Source of the DNA: Vibrio cincinnatiensis DSM 19608
Lineage (GTDB): Bacteria; Pseudomonadota; Gammaproteobacteria; Enterobacterales; Vibrionaceae
Length of the DNA: 64,000 nucleotides
NCBI RefSeq assembly: GCF_900167345.1
Contig: NZ_FUXB01000005.1
Span: 124,001-188,000 of the forward strand
Direction: 5' to 3'
Below, in pieces: positions 25,455-36,301 of this stretch. A model generated the notes under the pieces. The model searched no databases. It worked only from the letters and a program-made list of their open reading frames with translations, and was not told the DNA's origin. Position numbers and translations under genes: made by a program. Numbering within the stretch: position 1 is the stretch's first letter; each line of letters begins with the position of its first letter.

Positions 25455-26753
25455 ATGGTTGAGCGATTGACTTGGAAGAAGCTGGCTTGGGAGCTGGCTT
25501 TTTTTTATCTACCTTGGGTGGTTGTGGGGTGGTTTTTGGGTTATATGCCTTGGCTGCTGCTGGCCGCAACGGTATTACAACTGGTTTGGCATTTGCACAA
25601 CCAAGTGCGTTTTTCTGCTTGGCTATGGGATGAGAAGCGCTTAACTCCGCCATCGGGTTCTGGAAATTGGGAATCGCTGTTTAATGGCATTTACCGTTTA
25701 CAGCAACGTCAGCGCAAAAAACGCAAAGAACTCACCAATTTGATCCGTCGTTTTCGCAATGGAGCTGAATCGTTACCCGATGCTGTGGTTGTTTTTCGTT
25801 CGGAAGGCAATATTGTTTGGTGTAACCGTTTAGCTCAGTATTTGCTGGGTTTTCGGTGGCCTGATGATTCAGGCCAACCTATAACTAATTTGATTCGTAC
25901 GCCTGACTTTATTAAGTATTTGAAAAAGGATGATTTTTCTGAACCTCTTACCATGCGTTCTCCCCTCAATGTGGAGCGTTCTCTTGAATTGAGGATTGTG
26001 CCTTATACCGAGGGTGAGCATCTGATGGTGGTACGTGATGTGACTCAGTTAAAGCAGCTAGAAGGAATGCGTCGTAATTTTTTTGCCAACGTATCCCATG
26101 AATTACGCACCCCAATGACGGTATTACAGGGGTATTTAGAAATGACGGAAGACCCGGATTTACTCATTGGGCCTATGTGGCCAAAAGCCCATGGCGTGAT
26201 GACCGAACAGTTGAACCGAATGTCGAGTTTGGTGAACCAATTACTCACTTTATCGAAAATAGAAGCCTCTCCCATTCATGAATTAGATGAAGTGGTTGAT
26301 GTACCGGCTATGTTACAAGTGTTGGAAAAAGAAGCGGTGAGCTTAAGTGGAGAGCATGCCCATAAGATTCACTTTGTGGTAGACAAGCAGTTGAAAGTTT
26401 TGGCGGATGAAGATCAGCTACGCAGTGCTATTTCTAACCTTGTGTATAATGCGGTGAAATATACCCCACCGGGCGCGGAGATCAACGTTCGTTGGTTTCA
26501 AACCCCACAAGGGGCTTGTCTGGAAGTGCAAGACACGGGTGAAGGAATTGAACCTCAACATCTACACCGCCTAACTGAACGTTTTTATCGAGTCGATAAA
26601 GCGCGTTCTCGTGATACCGGAGGCAGTGGTTTAGGGTTAGCGATTGTGAAACATGCGCTGTCTCATCATGATTCACATCTGGATATTCACAGTGAAGTTG
26701 GGGTGGGTAGCCGTTTTTCTTTTGTTTTACCGAAACGTTTGGTTGTGCGATGA
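25455..26753 (+). CDS. phoR: phosphate regulon sensor kinase PhoR
   Basis: An inner membrane histidine kinase that phosphorylates PhoB in low phosphate and is held off by the Pst-PhoU complex. Order: two close N-terminal membrane helices (about residues 8-48, no real periplasmic domain), a PAS domain about 100-205, HisKA with the phosphorylated His in [13 protein letters not shown], and HATPase_c with [13 protein letters not shown] and [14 protein letters not shown]. It has 432 residues, as in E. coli. Its stop overlaps the pstS start (ATGA), giving a phoB-phoR-pstS operon. Confidence 0.97.
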   Translation: MVERLTWKKLAWELAFFYLPWVVVGWFLGYMPWLLLAATVLQLVWHLHNQVRFSAWLWDEKRLTPPSGSGNWESLFNGIYRLQQRQRKKRKELTNLIRRFRNGAESLPDAVVVFRSEGNIVWCNRLAQYLLGFRWPDDSGQPITNLIRTPDFIKYLKKDDFSEPLTMRSPLNVERSLELRIVPYTEGEHLMVVRDVTQLKQLEGMRRNFFANVSHELRTPMTVLQGYLEMTEDPDLLIGPMWPKAHGVMTEQLNRMSSLVNQLLTLSKIEASPIHELDEVVDVPAMLQVLEKEAVSLSGEHAHKIHFVVDKQLKVLADEDQLRSAISNLVYNAVKYTPPGAEINVRWFQTPQGACLEVQDTGEGIEPQHLHRLTERFYRVDKARSRDTGGSGLGLAIVKHALSHHDSHLDIHSEVGVGSRFSFVLPKRLVVR

Positions 26754-27703
26754 AATTCAGTCGGTTACTGATATTAAGTTTTTTTAGTCTACAAGCGAGT
26801 CTTGGCTATGGGCAGACGTTAGCGAACTACCAGAAAACAAGCGGTATCGCTGGCAGTTTGCTGTCGGTGGGGTCTGATACTTTGGCTGGAATGATGACGC
26901 TATGGGTGGAAGAATTTAATCGGTTATACCCGAATGTGAATGCACAAGTACAAGCTTCAGGATCCTCTACCGCACCACCGGCATTGACGGAAGGCACAGC
27001 ACAATTTGGCCCAATGAGCCGGCCGATGCGAAATCGAGAAATGGAAGCGTTTGAGCGAACTTATGGATACAAGCCGACAGAGTTACGGGTTGCCATTGAT
27101 GCGATTGGTCTGTTTGTTCATCGTGATAATCCAATAGAAGGGCTCAACTTTACTCAGCTTGACAGCATTTTTTCCAGCACGTTACGTTGTGGTGCGAGTC
27201 AATCGGTAGAAAATTGGTCACAGCTAGGGCTCTCTTTTCCTTGGGCCAAACGACGCATGCAGCTATTTGGGCGTAATTCAGTGTCAGGAACTTATGGTTA
27301 CTTTAAGCAACATGCCTTATGCAGTGGCGATTTTAAAGCGAATGTGAATGAGCAACCGGGCTCGGCATCCGTGGTACAGGCGGTGGCTTCTTCTATCAAT
27401 ACGCTTGGCTATTCAGGAGTAGGATATCGTGTGTCTGGGGTGAGGTTAATTCCCATCGCTCGGCAGGGAAGTGACTATGTTTATCCCACTCACGACAACA
27501 TTTTATCAGGGCGTTACCCGTTATCGCGTTACCTGTACGTGTACATTAATAAGCATCCTTCACACCCCTTAACCCCTGTTGAGCGAGAATTTATTCGTTT
27601 TATTTTCTCACAGCAAGGGCAAGCATTAGTTAGCAAAGATGGTTATTTACCCATTTCTGCTGAACTGGCCGAGCAAGAATTGATCAAAGTCGGCATTCAG
27701 TAA
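26750..27703 (+). CDS. pstS: phosphate ABC transporter substrate-binding protein (PstS family)
   Basis: A periplasmic phosphate-binding protein of 317 residues. The signal peptide runs to about residue 21 (LGYGQ). Phosphate-site motifs are [22 protein letters not shown] and [12 protein letters not shown]. It is translationally coupled to phoR, not to the permease genes; pstCAB lies 3.9 kb away beyond the leftward ppk1-ppx genes. It most likely feeds the PstCAB permease or acts in phosphate sensing. Another PstS copy elsewhere in the genome is possible and cannot be judged from this window. Confidence 0.92.
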   Translation: MKFSRLLILSFFSLQASLGYGQTLANYQKTSGIAGSLLSVGSDTLAGMMTLWVEEFNRLYPNVNAQVQASGSSTAPPALTEGTAQFGPMSRPMRNREMEAFERTYGYKPTELRVAIDAIGLFVHRDNPIEGLNFTQLDSIFSSTLRCGASQSVENWSQLGLSFPWAKRRMQLFGRNSVSGTYGYFKQHALCSGDFKANVNEQPGSASVVQAVASSINTLGYSGVGYRVSGVRLIPIARQGSDYVYPTHDNILSGRYPLSRYLYVYINKHPSHPLTPVEREFIRFIFSQQGQALVSKDGYLPISAELAEQELIKVGIQ

Positions 27704-27721
27704 TACCGACTTTGATTCTTT
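27683..27721 (+). terminator. terminator-like hairpin overlapping the pstS stop
   Basis: An 11-bp perfect stem (27683-27693 with 27706-27716) and 12-base loop include the pstS stop codon, followed by TCTTT. The U-run is short, so termination may be partial; ppx ends at 27720 on the other strand. Confidence 0.55.
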
Positions 27722-29249
27722 AAAATGTCAGTGTCCAGCCGACATTTTGCCAATATTCTTGCTCAGCGAGAAGATCCGCATGCAGCAGTTTATTGTTTTC
27801 TAACCAATGTGTTTCTAAGCAGAGTAACTGCCATTCATCATCGTGAGCGATTAAGCGCAGTTCAGGTAACGGTTCGTCATTTCGCTGACCATTAAGCACA
27901 ATGGCTAAGCGTAAAATGCGAATTAAGCCGATAAGGTGTTTTTTCTTAAACAAACTAAACTCGCTCATTTCCCCTAATTTGAGCGCTTTTCGCTGAAAGC
28001 GAGCGAGCGTAGCAAGCACACGTTGCTGTTCACTGTTAAATCCAGGCATATTGGTGTGCTGTAAGATGTAAGCCGAGTGGCGATGAAACGCTTGTAAGTT
28101 GATGCTTAACCCTACCTCATGCAGTAAGGCGGCCCATTCCAACAGAGAAAAGAGTTCATTGTTAGCCTTTAAGCCTAAACTTTCGCTGACTTGAGCAAGA
28201 AATTCTTTGGCATAGCCTTTCACTTTAGCGGCATGTTCTAAATCCACCAGATGTTTGCTGGCAAGGTGTTCTGCTGTACGAAGCCGAATATCGGTGTATT
28301 TAAAGCGATCTTCCATCTCATACAGTAAACCTTCCCGTAATGCGCCATCAGAAAAGTGCATCTCTTTAATTTTTAGGGCGCTAAAGATAGCGGATAAGAT
28401 AGCGACTCCGGCTGCAAAGACTGGTTTTCTGTCTTCAGTCAGCCCTTCCAATTGAATCTCATCAATACAGTCCCACTCACACAGTTTTTCCGTCAGTTTA
28501 CATAAGCGTTCTTGGGTGATAAGCCCATTGTCTTCACCTAATCCGACCAAGACTTCATTGATGGCTTTGACGGTTCCCGATGAGCCAAACGCCATTTGCC
28601 AGCCTTTTTTTCGGTACTTGCTGGCAATGGATTCCAATTTTTGTTCTGCGGCTAGAATCGCTTGAGCAAATTTTTTCTTGGAAAGTTTTCCATTGGCAAA
28701 AAAACGCTCGGTATAGCTGACACACCCCATTTGTTTGCTATTAACCAGTTCAGCTTCAAAGCCTTGTCCTATCACAATTTCAGTACTGCCGCCGCCAATA
28801 TCGACCACTAACATTGAATCGGCTTGGGGCTGGGTATGAGCGACCCCAAGATAAATTAAGCGAGCTTCTTCACTGCCGGGGATGATTTCGATAGGGAATG
28901 GAATAACATCACGAGCACGTTGTAAAAAAAGGTGCGCGTTATTGGCTTGACGAAGTGTATGCGTTGCAGCAATGCGTACATTATCAGAAGTAAAGCCTTG
29001 TAGGCGTTCAGCAAACATGGCTAAACACTCAAGCCCTCGCTCCATGGCGGCATGGTCTAAGTTTTTTTGCTCATCAAGGCCTGCCGCTAAACGAACCCGC
29101 TGCTTATGTCGGCTGATCAGTTGCAAGTCTTGTTCGACGACTTTAGCGACCACCATATGAAAACTATTTGAGCCAAGATCAATCGCAGCGATTTCACGGC
29201 TGACTGCTGCTTCGTGGGAATGACCGTTATCGTGTTGCGTTGTGTTCAT
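27720..29249 (-). CDS. ppx: exopolyphosphatase
   Basis: Ppx removes terminal phosphates from inorganic polyphosphate. The N-terminal ASKHA-type ATPase-like domains show [17 protein letters not shown] and [22 protein letters not shown] lies in the second lobe and the C-terminal HD-like helical domain contains [12 protein letters not shown]. Length 509 residues is normal. Its first 23 bases overlap the end of ppk1, so the polymerase and the hydrolase of polyphosphate are made from one leftward transcript. Confidence 0.96.
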   Translation of the reverse strand: MNTTQHDNGHSHEAAVSREIAAIDLGSNSFHMVVAKVVEQDLQLISRHKQRVRLAAGLDEQKNLDHAAMERGLECLAMFAERLQGFTSDNVRIAATHTLRQANNAHLFLQRARDVIPFPIEIIPGSEEARLIYLGVAHTQPQADSMLVVDIGGGSTEIVIGQGFEAELVNSKQMGCVSYTERFFANGKLSKKKFAQAILAAEQKLESIASKYRKKGWQMAFGSSGTVKAINEVLVGLGEDNGLITQERLCKLTEKLCEWDCIDEIQLEGLTEDRKPVFAAGVAILSAIFSALKIKEMHFSDGALREGLLYEMEDRFKYTDIRLRTAEHLASKHLVDLEHAAKVKGYAKEFLAQVSESLGLKANNELFSLLEWAALLHEVGLSINLQAFHRHSAYILQHTNMPGFNSEQQRVLATLARFQRKALKLGEMSEFSLFKKKHLIGLIRILRLAIVLNGQRNDEPLPELRLIAHDDEWQLLCLETHWLENNKLLHADLLAEQEYWQNVGWTLTF

Positions 29250-31335
29250 GATGATCCAGTTGCCCTTTGCTTTTTCGTGTTTCTCTTTCTATCTGTTTAA
29301 GATAGTCATAAATCGCTAACTGTGACCGTATTTTCTTACGATTTCCTCGTTTGATATAGCGGTTGCTCATTTCTTTATCGACGACTCGTGCTTTTACCGT
29401 ATCAGTAAATTGGATATTGATGATATCGATAATTCGCTGTTTTAAGCGAGCATCTCGAACCGGAGCGGTGACTTCTATCCTGTGGTCGATATTACGTGTC
29501 ATCCAATCGGCTGATGAAATATAGACTAATGGATCGCCATCATTGTGGGTAATAAGCACGCGAGGGTGCTCTAAGAAGCGATCAACAATACTGATGATGG
29601 AAATATTATCACTCACTCCAGCCACTCCGGGGACTAACGAGCACATTCCCCGAATGATCATTTTAATTTTAACGCCAGAACTGCTGGCTCCATACAGTTT
29701 ATTAATGAGCCCTTTGTCTACCAAGTTATTAACTTTAATGATGATTTCACTTTTTTTCCCCTGTTTAGCATTAGCGATTTCGGCATCAATTAATCGATAC
29801 AATTGTGTTCGGCTATTGCGTGGGGAGACTAATAGGTGATTAAACTTGACGGGTCGAAAGGGATTTTCAATATAACCAAATACATTGCGGACTTCGCTGG
29901 TGAGTTCTTTATCTGCGGTGAGTAGGGAAAAGTCAGTATAAATGCGTGCGGTTTTCTCATGGAAGTTTCCGGTTCCAATATGAGCATAGCGCACAAGTTC
30001 TCTCTCCTCTCGGCGGGTAATGAGTAGCAACTTGGCATGAATTTTCATCCCTGGGACACCAAAGATTACGTTAACGCCGGCCTCTGTGAGTACGCGAGAC
30101 CACTCAATATTGGCTTCTTCATCAAATCGAGCCTGTAATTCGACCACGACCACTACACGTTTTCCATTATGTACGGCATCAATCAGTGAATTCATTAATC
30201 GTGAGTCTTTTGCGACTCGGTAAATATTAATTTTTATGCTGATGACCTTTGGGTCAAAGGAGGCTTGTCTTACGAGCTCAGTAATGTGTTCAAAGCTATG
30301 GTAAGGGTAGTGCAGCAGGATATCTTGTGCGCGAATGGCATCAAACGCATTGGGATACCCGTCGAAGTCAGCACATTTTAGTGGGGGTAACGGGCGATTT
30401 TCCAGATAGTCACGTCCGACGTTAGGAAAGGTGATAAAGTCTTTAAAATTATGGTAACGCCCTCCGGGCAGCAGGCTGTCATAATGAGAGATTTTCAGTT
30501 TATCACACAAGAAATTGAGCATGGCTGGTGGCATTTCTCGTTCATAAACAAAGCGTACGGGCATGGCGGTTAAGCGTTGGCTTAACCCTTCCGAAAGTTG
30601 TTCTAACAGGCTGTACTCTACTTCTCGACTTAAATCGTATTCCGCATCTCGCGTCATTTTCATCGCATAGCCGCTGAGCGTGTCATAGTCAAAAAAACCA
30701 CGAAAAATGTCATCTAGGCAGTGACGAATAATATTATCTAATAAAATAATGGTTTTTCGTCCTTTGCCTTTTTGCTCGGGTACCATAACGAAACGGGGAA
30801 GGTGATCGGTGGGGATCTCTATTAATGCGTAGCTAGAGTGTTCGCCCTGTTTAAGATCGACGGCAATATAAGCATACTCATCTTTCAGAAATTGCAGAAC
30901 ATCGATATCGTCCCGCATCAATAAAGGCGTGATATGCGGTAAAACCTCTTTATGAAAATATTTACTGATCCACTTTTGTTGTACGCTATCGAGCTGAGTT
31001 TCATTAACAAGAAAAATTCGTCGCCGTGCCATTTCGAGAATGATGTCATTATAAAGGTTGTCAAAGTTTTGATTGAGTTTAAAGGCTTTGTTTTGCATGC
31101 GTGTTAGCAGATGCTTTGAGGTGTCTTTCACCCCTTGTTCACGGTTAATTAAAATGCGCCTTTTAACATCGGAGAAGCGAACTTTATAAAACTCATCTAA
31201 GTTATTGGAAAAGATGCCTAAAAATCGAATTCTTTCAACTAAGGGAACGCTTTTGTCTGCCGCTTCTTGTAAAACGCGCTCATTAAACGATAGCCAACTT
31301 AATTCTTTATCAATATACAACTTTTCCGTACTCAT
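29227..31335 (-). CDS. ppk1: polyphosphate kinase 1
   Basis: Ppk1 makes polyphosphate from ATP reversibly at the membrane. I start it at the ATG at 31335 (702 residues, [18 protein letters not shown]) because AAGGG lies 10 bases upstream; the frame to 31404 adds a non-conserved tail. Conserved segments are [35 protein letters not shown] and the phosphohistidine loop [13 protein letters not shown], with the second histidine region near RFLEHPRV and [14 protein letters not shown] Pho-box candidate lies about 60 bp upstream, consistent with phosphate-starvation control. Confidence 0.96.
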   Translation of the reverse strand: MSTEKLYIDKELSWLSFNERVLQEAADKSVPLVERIRFLGIFSNNLDEFYKVRFSDVKRRILINREQGVKDTSKHLLTRMQNKAFKLNQNFDNLYNDIILEMARRRIFLVNETQLDSVQQKWISKYFHKEVLPHITPLLMRDDIDVLQFLKDEYAYIAVDLKQGEHSSYALIEIPTDHLPRFVMVPEQKGKGRKTIILLDNIIRHCLDDIFRGFFDYDTLSGYAMKMTRDAEYDLSREVEYSLLEQLSEGLSQRLTAMPVRFVYEREMPPAMLNFLCDKLKISHYDSLLPGGRYHNFKDFITFPNVGRDYLENRPLPPLKCADFDGYPNAFDAIRAQDILLHYPYHSFEHITELVRQASFDPKVISIKINIYRVAKDSRLMNSLIDAVHNGKRVVVVVELQARFDEEANIEWSRVLTEAGVNVIFGVPGMKIHAKLLLITRREERELVRYAHIGTGNFHEKTARIYTDFSLLTADKELTSEVRNVFGYIENPFRPVKFNHLLVSPRNSRTQLYRLIDAEIANAKQGKKSEIIIKVNNLVDKGLINKLYGASSSGVKIKMIIRGMCSLVPGVAGVSDNISIISIVDRFLEHPRVLITHNDGDPLVYISSADWMTRNIDHRIEVTAPVRDARLKQRIIDIINIQFTDTVKARVVDKEMSNRYIKRGNRKKIRSQLAIYDYLKQIERETRKSKGQLDHHEHNATR

Positions 31336-31379
31336 TCTTTTTTGCCCTTCTACTACGATTAATGACGGTTGTTTTATGC

Positions 31380-31413
31380 AAACTAGGCAAGTTATGTGAC
31401 ACATTTATTGCAA
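31380..31413 (-). promoter_or_regulatory. Pho box and -10-like hexamer upstream of ppk1
   Basis: Reading the minus strand, TTGCAAT-AAAT-GTGTCAC (31413 to 31396) is a Pho-box candidate, strong in the second heptamer and weak in the first (4 of 7). Ten bases later comes TAGTTT (31385-31380), a minimal -10. The support is mainly the identical spacing seen at phoB and pstC. Confidence 0.5.
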
Positions 31414-31461
31414 AAAACGTTAGTATGCAGAGTTGTTTTCTTTTCAGTTGGTTATTGTGAT

Positions 31462-31495
31462 CTGTAATATAATCGTCACGTATTTGAAATAGAAT
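31462..31495 (+). promoter_or_regulatory. Pho box and -10 hexamer upstream of pstC
   Basis: CTGTAAT-ATAA-TCGTCAC (31462-31479) matches two Pho-box heptamers (6 of 7 and 5 of 7) with the right 4-bp spacer. Exactly 10 bp later is TAGAAT (31490-31495). A start just downstream would give a leader of about 105 bases. Confidence 0.7.
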
Positions 31496-31549
31496 TATCT
31501 GTTAACAGCAAAATTTCTGATACTCACTCTCATTGAACCCCTAGGCGTT

Positions 31550-31573
31550 CACCAAGGTGTATGAACTTTGGTG
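31550..31573 (+). other. leader hairpin upstream of pstC
   Basis: CACCAAGG (31550-31557) pairs with CTTTGGTG (31566-31573) over 8 bp including one G-U, with an 8-base loop. It lies in the presumed 5' leader, 17 bases before the AAGGA at 31591. No U-run follows, so it is not a terminator; a translational or stability role is possible. Confidence 0.4.
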
Positions 31574-31607
31574 TTTAGCCCGTGAAATAAAAGGATAGAT
31601 GACATTC

Positions 31608-33806
31608 ATGGCTTACGTCGAATTCTCATTACAAGAACGCGATCGTAAACGGTTGATTAAAGACCGTATGATTCGTTTTGCTGTAACGTGTGGTGGGGTA
31701 AGTGTTTTAGGGGCGTTGATCTTAATTTTTGTCTATCTGGCTTTAGTCGCGTTGCCTTTGTTTGGCGATGCTCAATTACATTCCAAGTTTGCTCAGCAAG
31801 CGTTACCTGAGGTTGAACCGAAAATTTTAGCCATTGATGATTACGGTGAGCATCTCTTCGTGGTAACCAAGCAGGGAGATATTCAGTTTTGGCCCGTTAA
31901 TCAACCGGAGGCTTTCCCAATTTGGTCGCAATCATTACCTTTTACTCCCACATGGCTGGTTAAAGGAAACCCTCAAGACGGATGGTTCTTGGCGATCAAC
32001 CGCCAACATCAAGCGACCGTTCTTCGCCCTATTTTTGACCATACCATTGGAAAAGAAGGGCGAGTTTTTTCCCCGAAACTTGAGCGCTGGCCGCTCTCTG
32101 AAAACATAACGATTGCCCCGGTTGAACAGAATATTCATTTATTAAGCTTTGCCGTTACCCAAACCAATCTCTATTTCGCCAGTTATTTAGATGATGGACG
32201 AGTCGTGATTCGTTGGGTATCGAAAGGCTCCAATCGAGTCGAAGAGAGTGTTCTGGCTCAGCGTTACGCTCAGCTTGATCAGCTTTTAATGACGCCAGAT
32301 GGTAAAACGCTCTATTTGCGACAAGGGGAACGGCTGTCGGTTGTCCAGCAAGATGGGAAAGGCTATCTATTGCGTGAAGACGTGGATTTAAGCCAAGGTC
32401 ATGCTGCACTAAGTGTCTCAGAAATAACACTGTTATCAGGTGCTTACTCTTTGCTGGTCACTTATGATAATGGGCAAGTGAGTCAATGGTTTGATGTACT
32501 GGAAAAAGGGCAGCGATCATTTACCGCTATTCGCCACTTCCGTTTGGCTCCCCACATTCAGTTATTACTGCCAGATACCCATCGTAAAGGTTTTTATACT
32601 TTTTATCCTAATGGGACAGTGCAGAGCCATTATACGACGAGTGAAAAGCTGGTGTTGTTTGAGCGGGTATTAGCGCAGGCTCCTAGCATGGCGGTAATGT
32701 CGGATAATGAACGTTATCTGGCGATGTTGAGCCAAGGGATCGTTAACATTGCTGAAGTGAATAATCCTCATCCAGAGGTTTCATTGAGTTCACTATGGCG
32801 TAAGGTTTGGTATGAAAGCTATCCTGAGCCGCAGTTTGTTTGGCAATCCACCTCGGCGGATAATGATTTTGAAGCTAAGTTCAGTATAGTGCCGATTGCC
32901 TTTGGGACGTTAAAAGCGGCTTTTTATGCGATGTTTTTTGCGGTTCCTATTGCGGTCTTAGCGGCAATTTATACGGCTTATTTTATGGCCCCTTCCATGC
33001 GTCGAGTGGTAAAGCCCACCATTGAGTTGATGGAAGCATTACCTACCGTCATTATTGGTTTTTTAGCGGGGCTATGGTTGGCTCCTATCGTTGAGAGCCA
33101 CCTGACTTCGGTAGTGGTATTGTTAATTGGATTACCCTTATCAACCATTGTGTTTGGGGTGATCTGGTCTTGGTTACCCAAGCGCATGGTGGGTCGTGGC
33201 GTTGTTAAATGGCACGCCTTGGTTTTAATCCCGTTACTACTGGGGATTATGGTTGTGACTCTCTCTTACAGCCGTGAATTGGAACAGATCTTTTTTGCTG
33301 GTGATATTTTGCTTTATTTACAAGAGCGAGGTATCGGCTTTGATCAGCGCAATGCATTGGTGGTTGGCATGGCGATGGGGTTTGCTGTTATTCCTACTAT
33401 TTTCACGATTGCCGAAGATGCGATTTTCTCTGTTCCTAAGCATTTATCGGATGGGTCATTAGCATTGGGAGCCACGGCTTGGCAAACGTTACTTCGAGTC
33501 GTTTTATTGACGGCAAGCCCAGGCATATTTTCCGCCGTGATGATGGGCCTTGGAAGAGCGGTGGGTGAGACGATGATCGTTTTGATGGCGACAGGAAATA
33601 CCCCTATTTTAGATTGGAATATATTGGAAGGTATGCGCACTTTATCGGCCAATATTGCCGTTGAATTGCCTGAATCGGAGGTTGCTAGTTCTCACTACCG
33701 AATATTATTCTTGTCGGCGTTATTACTCTTCCTGTTTACCTTTGTGGTTAACTCATTAGCCGAATGGGTACGTCAGCGTTTACGTACTCGATATCGTTCA
33801 TTGTGA
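31608..33806 (+). CDS. pstC: phosphate ABC transporter permease PstC (enlarged)
   Basis: One of two membrane subunits of the high-affinity phosphate importer. I prefer the ATG at 31608 (732 residues, MAYVEFSLQERD) over 31599, since AAGGA at 31591 is only 3 bases from the latter. The classical PstC is about 320 residues. Here the first membrane helix (about 25-48) is followed by a roughly 380-residue extracytoplasmic region that reads like repeated beta strands, then the permease core with the EAA-like loop ALGATAWQTLLRVVLLTASPG. As I recall, this enlarged form is usual in vibrios and shewanellas. It heads pstC-pstA-pstB-phoU. Confidence 0.94.
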   Translation: MAYVEFSLQERDRKRLIKDRMIRFAVTCGGVSVLGALILIFVYLALVALPLFGDAQLHSKFAQQALPEVEPKILAIDDYGEHLFVVTKQGDIQFWPVNQPEAFPIWSQSLPFTPTWLVKGNPQDGWFLAINRQHQATVLRPIFDHTIGKEGRVFSPKLERWPLSENITIAPVEQNIHLLSFAVTQTNLYFASYLDDGRVVIRWVSKGSNRVEESVLAQRYAQLDQLLMTPDGKTLYLRQGERLSVVQQDGKGYLLREDVDLSQGHAALSVSEITLLSGAYSLLVTYDNGQVSQWFDVLEKGQRSFTAIRHFRLAPHIQLLLPDTHRKGFYTFYPNGTVQSHYTTSEKLVLFERVLAQAPSMAVMSDNERYLAMLSQGIVNIAEVNNPHPEVSLSSLWRKVWYESYPEPQFVWQSTSADNDFEAKFSIVPIAFGTLKAAFYAMFFAVPIAVLAAIYTAYFMAPSMRRVVKPTIELMEALPTVIIGFLAGLWLAPIVESHLTSVVVLLIGLPLSTIVFGVIWSWLPKRMVGRGVVKWHALVLIPLLLGIMVVTLSYSRELEQIFFAGDILLYLQERGIGFDQRNALVVGMAMGFAVIPTIFTIAEDAIFSVPKHLSDGSLALGATAWQTLLRVVLLTASPGIFSAVMMGLGRAVGETMIVLMATGNTPILDWNILEGMRTLSANIAVELPESEVASSHYRILFLSALLLFLFTFVVNSLAEWVRQRLRTRYRSL

Positions 33807-33817
33807 TAGAGGCTGAA

Positions 33818-35455
33818 ATGAAAATACGACAGTCGTTTAAAACCGGCGCTCCTTGGATATGGTTAACCGGAGGGGCGGTCAGTATCAGTTTGATTTCTGT
33901 CTTGATGCTTTTACTGCTCATTGGCTGGAAAGGGCTTGCCTATTTTTGGCCTTCTCCTCTTTATCAGTGGCAAACAGAACAAGGGCAACGTTTGATTGGT
34001 CAACTGTATGCCAGTGAAACAGTATCGATTAGCCATTTGCATGAAATGGGGATTGCCCTGCCTGAAGACGCTTCCCAGTATGCTCAACGGCTGAATATTA
34101 AGGTCGCTAACCGTGAACGCTATAGTGCAGATTTTGTTTCCATTCTAGATATTAAGCTCTCTTCTCCCACACAACCTTCTGGTTGGTTGGTGATGGAGCG
34201 CACGAGAGATGGTCAGTTTTACGGTAAGCCCGTCGGTTTTGAACAAGCTGATGGTCAGCAAAAAACAGAGGTAGAGGTTTGGTTACCACAAGCATTTTCT
34301 GAAGCTCAGCGAATGAGAGCAAAGATGGATCACTTAATTCATCAATCCATTCGTTCTCTTGGGCATCAACTAGAAACATTGCGTTTTGAGCAACGACAGG
34401 CGCGTCATCGCCCTGTTCATGAGCAAGCTCTTATTGCTCAGCAGATACAGCAACTTGAGGATAAACTATCGATTGCTGAACATGAATTAGACCAGTTACG
34501 TCAGCAATTGGATAGTCAAGCGTTATTGGTGGAAGAAATGGGCGGTTCTATCGTTCGAATTCCACTTAGCCAAATTCTGGACTACTGGTATCCCAATGAC
34601 ATGAGTCATTGGCAAAAACTGCATCAGTGGGGAAAACAGCTGTGGGGCTTTTTGTCGGATAATCCGCGTGAATCTAATTCCGAAGGTGGGGTTTTTCCCG
34701 CCATTTTTGGTACCGTGCTGTTAGTGCTATTGATGTCTGTCATTGTGATGCCACTTGGTGTGATCGCAGCGGTTTATCTACATGAATATGCGAGAGACAA
34801 CGCCTTTACTCGCTTGATCCGAGTTGCGGTGATTAACTTAGCTGGCGTGCCATCGATTGTTTATGGGGTATTTGGTTTAGGTTTTTTTGTTTATACCATT
34901 GGCTCGAGCATCGATAATCTACTTTATGCTGATCGCCTTCCAGCTCCAACGTTTGGCACACCGGGGTTATTATGGGCCGCACTGACTTTAGCGGTATTGA
35001 CTCTACCTGTGGTGATCGTAACAACCGAAGAAGGTTTGACCCGTATTCCAGCTTCCGTTCGTCACGGTTCGTTAGCATTAGGCGCGACGCAATTTGAAAC
35101 CATTTGGCGCATTGTGTTACCCATGGCGAGCCCTGCGATGATCACCGGATTAATTCTGGCGATTGCTCGTGCTGCTGGGGAGGTTGCGCCATTAATGTTG
35201 GTCGGCGCGGTAAAACTGGCTTCAAATCTCCCCGTTGATAATGAATTCCCTTTTGTGCATTTAGAACGTAAATTCATGCATTTAGGTTTTCATATCTATG
35301 ATGTTGGGTTTCAAACGACCAATATTGAAGCTGCGCGGCCATTGGTGTACGCCACGGCTTTTCTCTTGGTGACGGTGGTGGTGAGTTTAAATTTAACGGC
35401 AATACACATTCGCAATAATTTGCGTGAGAAATATCGAACGTTAGGACAAGATTAA
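33818..35455 (+). CDS. pstA: phosphate ABC transporter permease PstA (enlarged)
   Basis: The second membrane subunit of the phosphate importer. The ATG at 33818 has AGAGG just upstream and gives 545 residues; the frame back to 33764 overlaps pstC and is unlikely. After the first helix (about 18-40) there is an insert of about 240 residues with a Gln-rich coiled-coil stretch (residues about 165-235, around [20 protein letters not shown]), then the permease core with [20 protein letters not shown] and [16 protein letters not shown]. Both permeases are enlarged on the periplasmic side, so the inserts may contact each other or PstS. Confidence 0.94.
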   Translation: MKIRQSFKTGAPWIWLTGGAVSISLISVLMLLLLIGWKGLAYFWPSPLYQWQTEQGQRLIGQLYASETVSISHLHEMGIALPEDASQYAQRLNIKVANRERYSADFVSILDIKLSSPTQPSGWLVMERTRDGQFYGKPVGFEQADGQQKTEVEVWLPQAFSEAQRMRAKMDHLIHQSIRSLGHQLETLRFEQRQARHRPVHEQALIAQQIQQLEDKLSIAEHELDQLRQQLDSQALLVEEMGGSIVRIPLSQILDYWYPNDMSHWQKLHQWGKQLWGFLSDNPRESNSEGGVFPAIFGTVLLVLLMSVIVMPLGVIAAVYLHEYARDNAFTRLIRVAVINLAGVPSIVYGVFGLGFFVYTIGSSIDNLLYADRLPAPTFGTPGLLWAALTLAVLTLPVVIVTTEEGLTRIPASVRHGSLALGATQFETIWRIVLPMASPAMITGLILAIARAAGEVAPLMLVGAVKLASNLPVDNEFPFVHLERKFMHLGFHIYDVGFQTTNIEAARPLVYATAFLLVTVVVSLNLTAIHIRNNLREKYRTLGQD

Positions 35456-35457
35456 TC

Positions 35458-36276
35458 ATGTTTTCTGCCAATCAAACCTTAGGTTATCAGCCCCCTTTGG
35501 ATGTGAATAACTTAACCGATAAACAAACCTCCATCTCGATTGAAGGCTTGAGTTTGTATTACCAGCAAACTCGGGCATTAAACGATATTTCTATGCGTAT
35601 TCCTAAAGGTCAGGTTACGGCATTTATTGGTCCATCTGGCTGTGGTAAGTCCACTTTATTGCGCTGTATTAACCGCATGAACGATCTGGTTGAAGGCTGT
35701 CGGGTAGAAGGTGCGGTTACCTTACATGGCAAAAATATTTATGCGCCGGATGTGGATGTGCCCACTTTACGTCGTCGTGTTGGTATGGTGTTTCAGCGGC
35801 CGAATCCTTTTCCTAAATCTATTTATGAAAATGTGATTTATGGGTTACGCTTACAAGGCATCAAAAATAGTCGCACACTGGATGATGCCGCAGAACATTC
35901 ATTACGAGCTGCTGCTTTGTGGGATGAAGTGAAGCATCGTTTGCATGAGAATGCCTTTGGTTTATCGGGGGGGCAACAGCAGCGGTTGGTGATTGCGAGA
36001 GCCATTGCTATTGAACCGGAAGTCTTGCTGCTTGATGAACCAACGTCTGCTCTAGATCCGATCTCAACCTTGACCATTGAAGAGTTGATCCACGATTTAA
36101 AAACTAAATACACTGTGGTTATCGTGACCCATAATATGCAGCAAGCGGCTCGGGTGAGTGATCACACCGCCTTTATTCATATGGGAAAACTCATCGAATA
36201 TTCGGATACCGATTCTATTTTTACCTCGCCATTGAAAAAACAGACAGAAGACTACATTACCGGAAGATACGGTTAA
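35458..36276 (+). CDS. pstB: phosphate ABC transporter ATPase PstB
   Basis: The ATPase that powers phosphate import. Walker A is GPSGCGKST near residue 58, the signature is [16 protein letters not shown], Walker B is [14 protein letters not shown] and the switch His is in [15 protein letters not shown]. It has 272 residues including a roughly 25-residue N-terminal extension before the ABC fold. It starts 2 bp after the pstA stop. Confidence 0.97.
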   Translation: MFSANQTLGYQPPLDVNNLTDKQTSISIEGLSLYYQQTRALNDISMRIPKGQVTAFIGPSGCGKSTLLRCINRMNDLVEGCRVEGAVTLHGKNIYAPDVDVPTLRRRVGMVFQRPNPFPKSIYENVIYGLRLQGIKNSRTLDDAAEHSLRAAALWDEVKHRLHENAFGLSGGQQQRLVIARAIAIEPEVLLLDEPTSALDPISTLTIEELIHDLKTKYTVVIVTHNMQQAARVSDHTAFIHMGKLIEYSDTDSIFTSPLKKQTEDYITGRYG

Positions 36277-36301
36277 TTGAATCATAAGGTAGGAAGCGAA
36301 C

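Noticed and set aside
31499..31508. CTGTTAACAG as a LexA box near pstC
   Set aside because: The CTGT and ACAG halves lack the 8-bp spacer of a LexA site.
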